Shown piece by piece: positions 14,102 through 17,516 of a stretch of 17,516 nt of DNA. The stretch is from an uncultured Ruminococcus sp. (lineage in GTDB: Bacteria > Bacillota > Clostridia > Oscillospirales > Ruminococcaceae): the NCBI GenBank assembly GCA_937902395.1, contig CALGTV010000109.1, positions 1-17,516 of the forward strand, written 5' to 3'. The notes under the pieces are model-generated. The model saw only the letters and a program-made list of their open reading frames with translations. It did not search any database and was not told the DNA's origin. A program made the position numbers and the translations under genes. Positions within the stretch are counted from its first letter, which is position 1, and the number at the start of each line of letters is the position of its first letter.

Positions 14102-15376
14102 ATGAGTAAAAAAGAAATCATAACAAGCAAACGCACAGGCGACAGCTGTATTCACGTAAAACACAAAAGCGGACTTGATATATATATCCGCGAAATGCCT
14201 GGATTTAGCACCGTTTACGCCCTTTTCGGCACAAAATATGGTTCTATAAATACCACATTCAAGCTTGCCGCAGATACAGAATATACCACTGTTCCAAACG
14301 GAATCGCACATTTCCTTGAGCATAAGCTGTTCGAAAATGAGGACTGCGGAGTATTTGAGCTTTTTGCTAAAACAGGAGCTCAGTGCAATGCGTATACCTC
14401 CTTTGACAAGACTTGCTATCTTTTTTCCTGTACAAAGGATTACACAGAAAATCTTCGTACACTTCTTGATTTCGTGCAGAAGCCCTATTTCACCAAGGAA
14501 AATGTGGATAAGGAACAGGGAATTATCGGGCAGGAAATCCGTATGACAAACGATAATCCCGAATGGCGAGTGCTTTTCAATATGCTCAGAGGTATGTACC
14601 ACAACCACCCTGTACAGATTGATATTGCAGGCACTGAGGAAAGTATTGCTCAGATTGACGCTGATTTGCTCTATAAATGCTATGATACTTTTTATAATCT
14701 CAATAATATGGCACTTTCCATTGCAGGAAATATAAAGGCTGACGAGGTTCTTGCAATATGTGATGAAATGCTCCGACCCTGCGAGGATAAGGGACTTGAA
14801 ACCGTTTTCCCCGACGAACCTGCTGATATTGTTCAGGCTGAAATCCGCGAAAAACAGTCTGTTGGAGCTTCAATTTTTAATCTTGGCTGTAAGTGTGCTC
14901 CTTGCAAGGAAAATTATTTAAAAAAGGAAATGACAGCTTCTCTTGCTGTTTCCTATCTCACTGACGCTTCATCGGATATGTACAATCGTCTCCTTTCCGA
15001 AGGTATTATCAATGCCACATTCGGCGGCGAAGTCTTTTCAGGTGACGGTTTCTTCTCCGTGATTTTAAGCGGCGAATCGGAAAATCCAGATGCTGTAAGA
15101 GATGCTGTAATTGCTGAAATAAAGCGCATTTCCGAGGAGGGAATCGACGAAAGGACATTCAATAGAATCAAAAAGGCAACCTATGGAGACCTTGTCCGCC
15201 AGCTTTGCAATGTTACTTCCTTTGCAAGTGTTATGATAAATTCTCACATGGCGGGTTGCAAGCCTTTCGATATTGTTGATATAGTTTCAGAACTGACTGC
15301 TGCTGATGCTCTTAACTTTATTAAGAATGAGCTGATTCCAGAAAGAATCGTACTATCTGTAATTGAAAAAATATGA
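14102..15376 (+). CDS. yfmH: M16 family zinc peptidase, YfmH (YmfH) type
   Basis: A 424-residue M16 peptidase with an intact HxxEH zinc motif, HFLEH at 70-74, and downstream glutamates Glu138/Glu145 (KEQGIIGQEIRM), one of which should be the third zinc ligand. FELFAKTGAQCNAYTSFDKTCY (85-106) is the usual M16 segment. Its C-terminal half lacks the Arg...Tyr motif that YfmF retains, so the pair splits the active site between two chains, as in mitochondrial processing peptidase. AAGGAGG within the end of yfmF drives its ATG. Likely cytosolic, since no signal peptide is visible. The link to EF-P modification is from homologs, not from this sequence. Confidence 0.85.
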   Translation: MSKKEIITSKRTGDSCIHVKHKSGLDIYIREMPGFSTVYALFGTKYGSINTTFKLAADTEYTTVPNGIAHFLEHKLFENEDCGVFELFAKTGAQCNAYTSFDKTCYLFSCTKDYTENLRTLLDFVQKPYFTKENVDKEQGIIGQEIRMTNDNPEWRVLFNMLRGMYHNHPVQIDIAGTEESIAQIDADLLYKCYDTFYNLNNMALSIAGNIKADEVLAICDEMLRPCEDKGLETVFPDEPADIVQAEIREKQSVGASIFNLGCKCAPCKENYLKKEMTASLAVSYLTDASSDMYNRLLSEGIINATFGGEVFSGDGFFSVILSGESENPDAVRDAVIAEIKRISEEGIDERTFNRIKKATYGDLVRQLCNVTSFASVMINSHMAGCKPFDIVDIVSELTAADALNFIKNELIPERIVLSVIEKI

Positions 15377-15390
15377 AAGGACGATGAAAA

Positions 15391-16539
15391 TTGACTTTAA
15401 CACAAATGATAACTGAATACAATCAGATTCAGTTTCCAAAGCTTGGTTGGGAGTTCAATATTAACCCTACAGCCTTTACTATTGGTGGAATTGCAATTCA
15501 ATGGTACGGAATCCTCATAGCACTGGGACTTACCCTTGCTGTTTTGTACTGTTTCCCGAAAATGAAACGTTTCGGAATTGATCCTGACCGCGCAATTGAT
15601 GCTATTCTCGGCGGCATTATCGGCGGTGTTATCGGTGCAAGACTTTACTATGTCATCCCAAACTGGGCGGACTATAAAGGGGATACATTTAAAGATACCT
15701 TTTTAGCCGTAATTAATACGCGAAACGGCGGACTTGCAATCTATGGCGGCATTATCGGCGCGCTTATAGTAGGATTGCTGATATGCAAAATCAAGAAAAT
15801 TAAAATGCTTCCTATGCTTGATGTTACTGTTCTCGGACTTCTTATCGGTCAGGGAATCGGACGCTGGGGCAACTTTGTAAATCAGGAGGCATTCGGAACA
15901 AATACTGATTTTTTCCTCGGAATGACAGGCGGAAGAATTCAGCAGGTTATCAACAGCGAAATGCAGATTGGCGGCTCAATGTACGAAAACGGACTTGAAA
16001 TGGTCTGGGACGCTCCTGTTCACCCCTGTTTCCTCTATGAATCTGTATGGTGTCTTCTTGGCTTTGCTCTCCTTTCATTCTGGTCAAAGAGAAGAAAATA
16101 CGACGGTCAGATTCTGCTGATGTATATGGCATGGTACGGCATCGAACGTGCTGTAGTGGAGGGGCTCCGCACAGACAGCCTTATGATTGGAAGTATTCGT
16201 ATATCACAGGCAATTTCAATTGTAATTGCAATCATAGCCATAATTCTTCTTGTGATAATGCATTTCAGAGTTAAACGTGACCCTGAAAGCTATGTTCTCT
16301 ACGCTTCAACAGAGGAATCCCGTATGCTTATTGAGGAATCCAGAAGAAAGAGCATGAATATGAAAGGTGCAGGCGCACTGGACGACGATGATGATGATGA
16401 AATAGGAATCCTCGATGACGAAGATGATGACGAAATGGAAATATCCGACGAGGACGACAACGATGATGATATATCTGATGATTCAGATGATGATAATGAT
16501 TCCGACGAAGATTCGGAAGAAAATACCAAGGAGGATTAA
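15391..16539 (+). CDS. lgt: Prolipoprotein diacylglyceryl transferase with acidic C-terminal tail
   Basis: Transfers diacylglycerol from phosphatidylglycerol to the lipobox cysteine of prelipoproteins, in the cell membrane. About seven hydrophobic segments span residues 30-292. Family motifs are GGIIGGVIGARLYYV (74-88), GGLAIYGGIIG (113-123, Tyr where E. coli has His103), and the signature GQGIGRWGNFVNQEAFG (153-169), then PCFLYES. At 382 residues it is roughly 90-100 longer than usual: residues 331-382 are a tail with 35 Asp/Glu of 52, low in complexity. The predicted start is TTG at 15391, with AAAGG ten bases upstream; an ATG at 15406 has no ribosome binding site. An out-of-frame ATG at 15384 opens a 10-codon frame across the start. 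It is 14 bases after yfmH and 5 before folD. Confidence 0.93.
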   Translation: MTLTQMITEYNQIQFPKLGWEFNINPTAFTIGGIAIQWYGILIALGLTLAVLYCFPKMKRFGIDPDRAIDAILGGIIGGVIGARLYYVIPNWADYKGDTFKDTFLAVINTRNGGLAIYGGIIGALIVGLLICKIKKIKMLPMLDVTVLGLLIGQGIGRWGNFVNQEAFGTNTDFFLGMTGGRIQQVINSEMQIGGSMYENGLEMVWDAPVHPCFLYESVWCLLGFALLSFWSKRRKYDGQILLMYMAWYGIERAVVEGLRTDSLMIGSIRISQAISIVIAIIAIILLVIMHFRVKRDPESYVLYASTEESRMLIEESRRKSMNMKGAGALDDDDDDEIGILDDEDDDEMEISDEDDNDDDISDDSDDDNDSDEDSEENTKED

Positions 16540-16544
16540 TTAAA

Positions 16545-17402
16545 ATGGCACAGATTATCGATGGAAAGGCTGTATCAGCCGCAGTTAAGCAGGAGGTTGC
16601 AGACGAAGCAGCAAAGCTCAGAGACGAAAACGGACTTAAAGTAGGTCTTGCAGTTGTCATCGTTGGCAACGATTCCGCTTCAAGAGTTTATGTAAACAAC
16701 AAGAAAAAAGCTTGTGAGGCTGTAGGTTTTCAGTCATTTGAGTATGCTCTCGACGAAAATACAACTCAGGAACAGCTTCTTGACCTCGTAAACGTTCTCA
16801 ACCGCGACGATAGAGTAAATGGTATACTTGTTCAGCTTCCTCTGCCAAAGCATATAGACGAAAAAGCTGTTATCAATGCAATTTCTCCTGCTAAGGACGT
16901 TGACGCTTTCCACCCCGAAAATGTAGGTAAAATCATGATTGGCGAATACTCATTCCTGCCTTGTACTCCTGCTGGCGTTATGCGTCTTATTGAGAGCACA
17001 GGTGTGGATATCTCAGGTAAAAAGTGCGTAGTTGTGGGACGTTCTAACATCGTTGGCAAGCCTCAGGCAATGCTTCTCTTACAGAAGAACGGTACTGTTA
17101 CAATCTGCCACTCCAGAACTCAGAATCTGAAAGAGGAGTGCAGAGCCGCTGATATTCTCGTTGTAGCTATCGGCAAGGCTAAATTTGTTACAGGTGATAT
17201 GATTAAGGAGGGCGCTGTTGTAATCGATGTTGGTATGGACAGAGATGAAAACGGCAAGCTCTGCGGCGATGTTGATTTTGAATCCGCTGAAAAGGTTGCT
17301 GGTTACATAACACCTGTTCCCGGCGGCGTAGGTCCTATGACAATTGCAATGCTTATGAAGAATACTCTCACAGCTGCAAAACAGCAGGCTGGGATTGAAT
17401 AA
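16545..17402 (+). CDS. folD: Bifunctional methylenetetrahydrofolate dehydrogenase / methenyltetrahydrofolate cyclohydrolase
   Basis: Interconverts 5,10-methylene-, 5,10-methenyl- and 10-formyl-tetrahydrofolate, supplying one-carbon units for purines and other products, in the cytosol. The 285 residues match the family. Catalytic residues are Tyr49 and Lys53 (YVNNKKKACEAVGF), Gln97 (ILVQLPLP) and Asp120 (KDVDAFHPENVGK), one position below the E. coli Tyr50/Lys54/Gln98/Asp121 set. The NADP site is VVGRSNIVGKP (163-173), and the C-terminal signature is PVPGGVGPMTIAML. The start has AAGGAGG 10 bases upstream, inside the end of lgt. Confidence 0.97.
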   Translation: MAQIIDGKAVSAAVKQEVADEAAKLRDENGLKVGLAVVIVGNDSASRVYVNNKKKACEAVGFQSFEYALDENTTQEQLLDLVNVLNRDDRVNGILVQLPLPKHIDEKAVINAISPAKDVDAFHPENVGKIMIGEYSFLPCTPAGVMRLIESTGVDISGKKCVVVGRSNIVGKPQAMLLLQKNGTVTICHSRTQNLKEECRAADILVVAIGKAKFVTGDMIKEGAVVIDVGMDRDENGKLCGDVDFESAEKVAGYITPVPGGVGPMTIAMLMKNTLTAAKQQAGIE

Positions 17403-17414
17403 GAACTATTAATA

Positions 17415-17455
17415 GCAGAGAGGGCGGATGTTTTATCCGCCCTCTCTGCTTGTTG
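17415..17455 (+). terminator. Strong hairpin terminator after folD
   Basis: A 16-bp perfect stem (17415-17430 with 17436-17451) closes a GTTTT loop 13 bases after the folD stop; the tail TTGTTG is moderately T-rich. The GGGCGGAT core repeats the stem type seen after fabH and fabZ. Confidence 0.8.
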
Positions 17456-17479
17456 ATAAATTATAAATAAAATGGGATT

Positions 17480-17516
17480 CTAAAGGGCGAAGCCCTTTAG
17501 CAGAGTCCAGAGACAG
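17480..17516. repeat. Hairpin-bearing intergenic repeat, cut by the window end
   Basis: CTAAAGGGC (17480-17488) and GCCCTTTAG (17492-17500) form a 9-bp stem with a 3-nt loop, followed by CAGAGTCCAGAGACAG, which looks like the first arm of a second hairpin. Only one copy is in the window, so its repeat nature is judged from appearance and from memory of similar intergenic sequences in ruminococci. Confidence 0.45.

Noticed and set aside
13865..14608. 247-codon open frame on the minus strand across yfmF and yfmH
   Set aside because: Antisense shadow with Cys/Ile/Phe-rich composition and no family features.
15391..16539. Loss of function in Lgt because Tyr replaces the E. coli His103
   Set aside because: The rest of the Lgt motifs are intact, and I recall Tyr at this position in clostridial Lgt proteins, so it is probably lineage variation.

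Overview
The window is a low-GC Firmicutes chromosome segment, most likely from a Ruminococcus-type member of the Oscillospiraceae. The evidence is a secreted leucine-rich-repeat protein ending in a two-repeat dockerin of the ruminococcal type, a type II fatty-acid synthesis cluster that uses FabK as enoyl reductase, strong AGGAGG-type ribosome binding sites, and AT-rich spacers. The species call is inference from gene content. No phage, CRISPR array, transposase or defence system is visible. Most of the window is core metabolism, so I do not claim a new system.

Layout. Positions 1-63 hold the 3' part of a tRNA-Thr(CGT) with its terminator. From 261 to 1871 lies guaB (IMP dehydrogenase) on the minus strand, as a single-gene unit with a near-consensus promoter and its own terminator. 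From 1984 to 6286 lies a tightly packed minus-strand operon read fabD - aroE - aroK - amidohydrolase - dockerin protein, with 8-nt and 1-nt overlaps and gaps of 1 and 18 nt. Between 6287 and 6592 is a divergent control region in which the candidate promoters for fabD and fabH face each other and share the -10 region.

From 6593 to 12176 runs the plus-strand fatty-acid cluster fabH - fabK - small orphan gene - fabG - fabF - accB - fabZ. It is unusual in that acpP and accC/accD/accA are not in the cluster and fabD sits in the divergent operon. The spacers around fabK and fabG carry several palindromes, hairpins and repeats. After fabZ there is a 468-bp non-coding element (12189-12656) with 27-bp imperfect terminal inverted repeats. 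It looks like a MITE inserted at a TA at the foot of the fabZ terminator.

From 12776 to 17451 is a second plus-strand operon: yfmF/yfmH (paired M16-peptidase-like proteins linked in Bacillus to EF-P modification), lgt (lipoprotein diacylglyceryl transferase with an unusual poly-acidic tail) and folD (one-carbon folate enzyme), closed by a strong terminator. The window ends inside a hairpin-bearing sequence that looks like a dispersed intergenic repeat.

How the genes work together: FabD loads malonate onto ACP, FabH starts chains, FabF elongates, FabG, FabZ and FabK carry out the reductive cycle, and AccB carries the carboxyl group used to make malonyl-CoA. AroE and AroK are consecutive shikimate-pathway steps. 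GuaB and FolD feed nucleotide synthesis.
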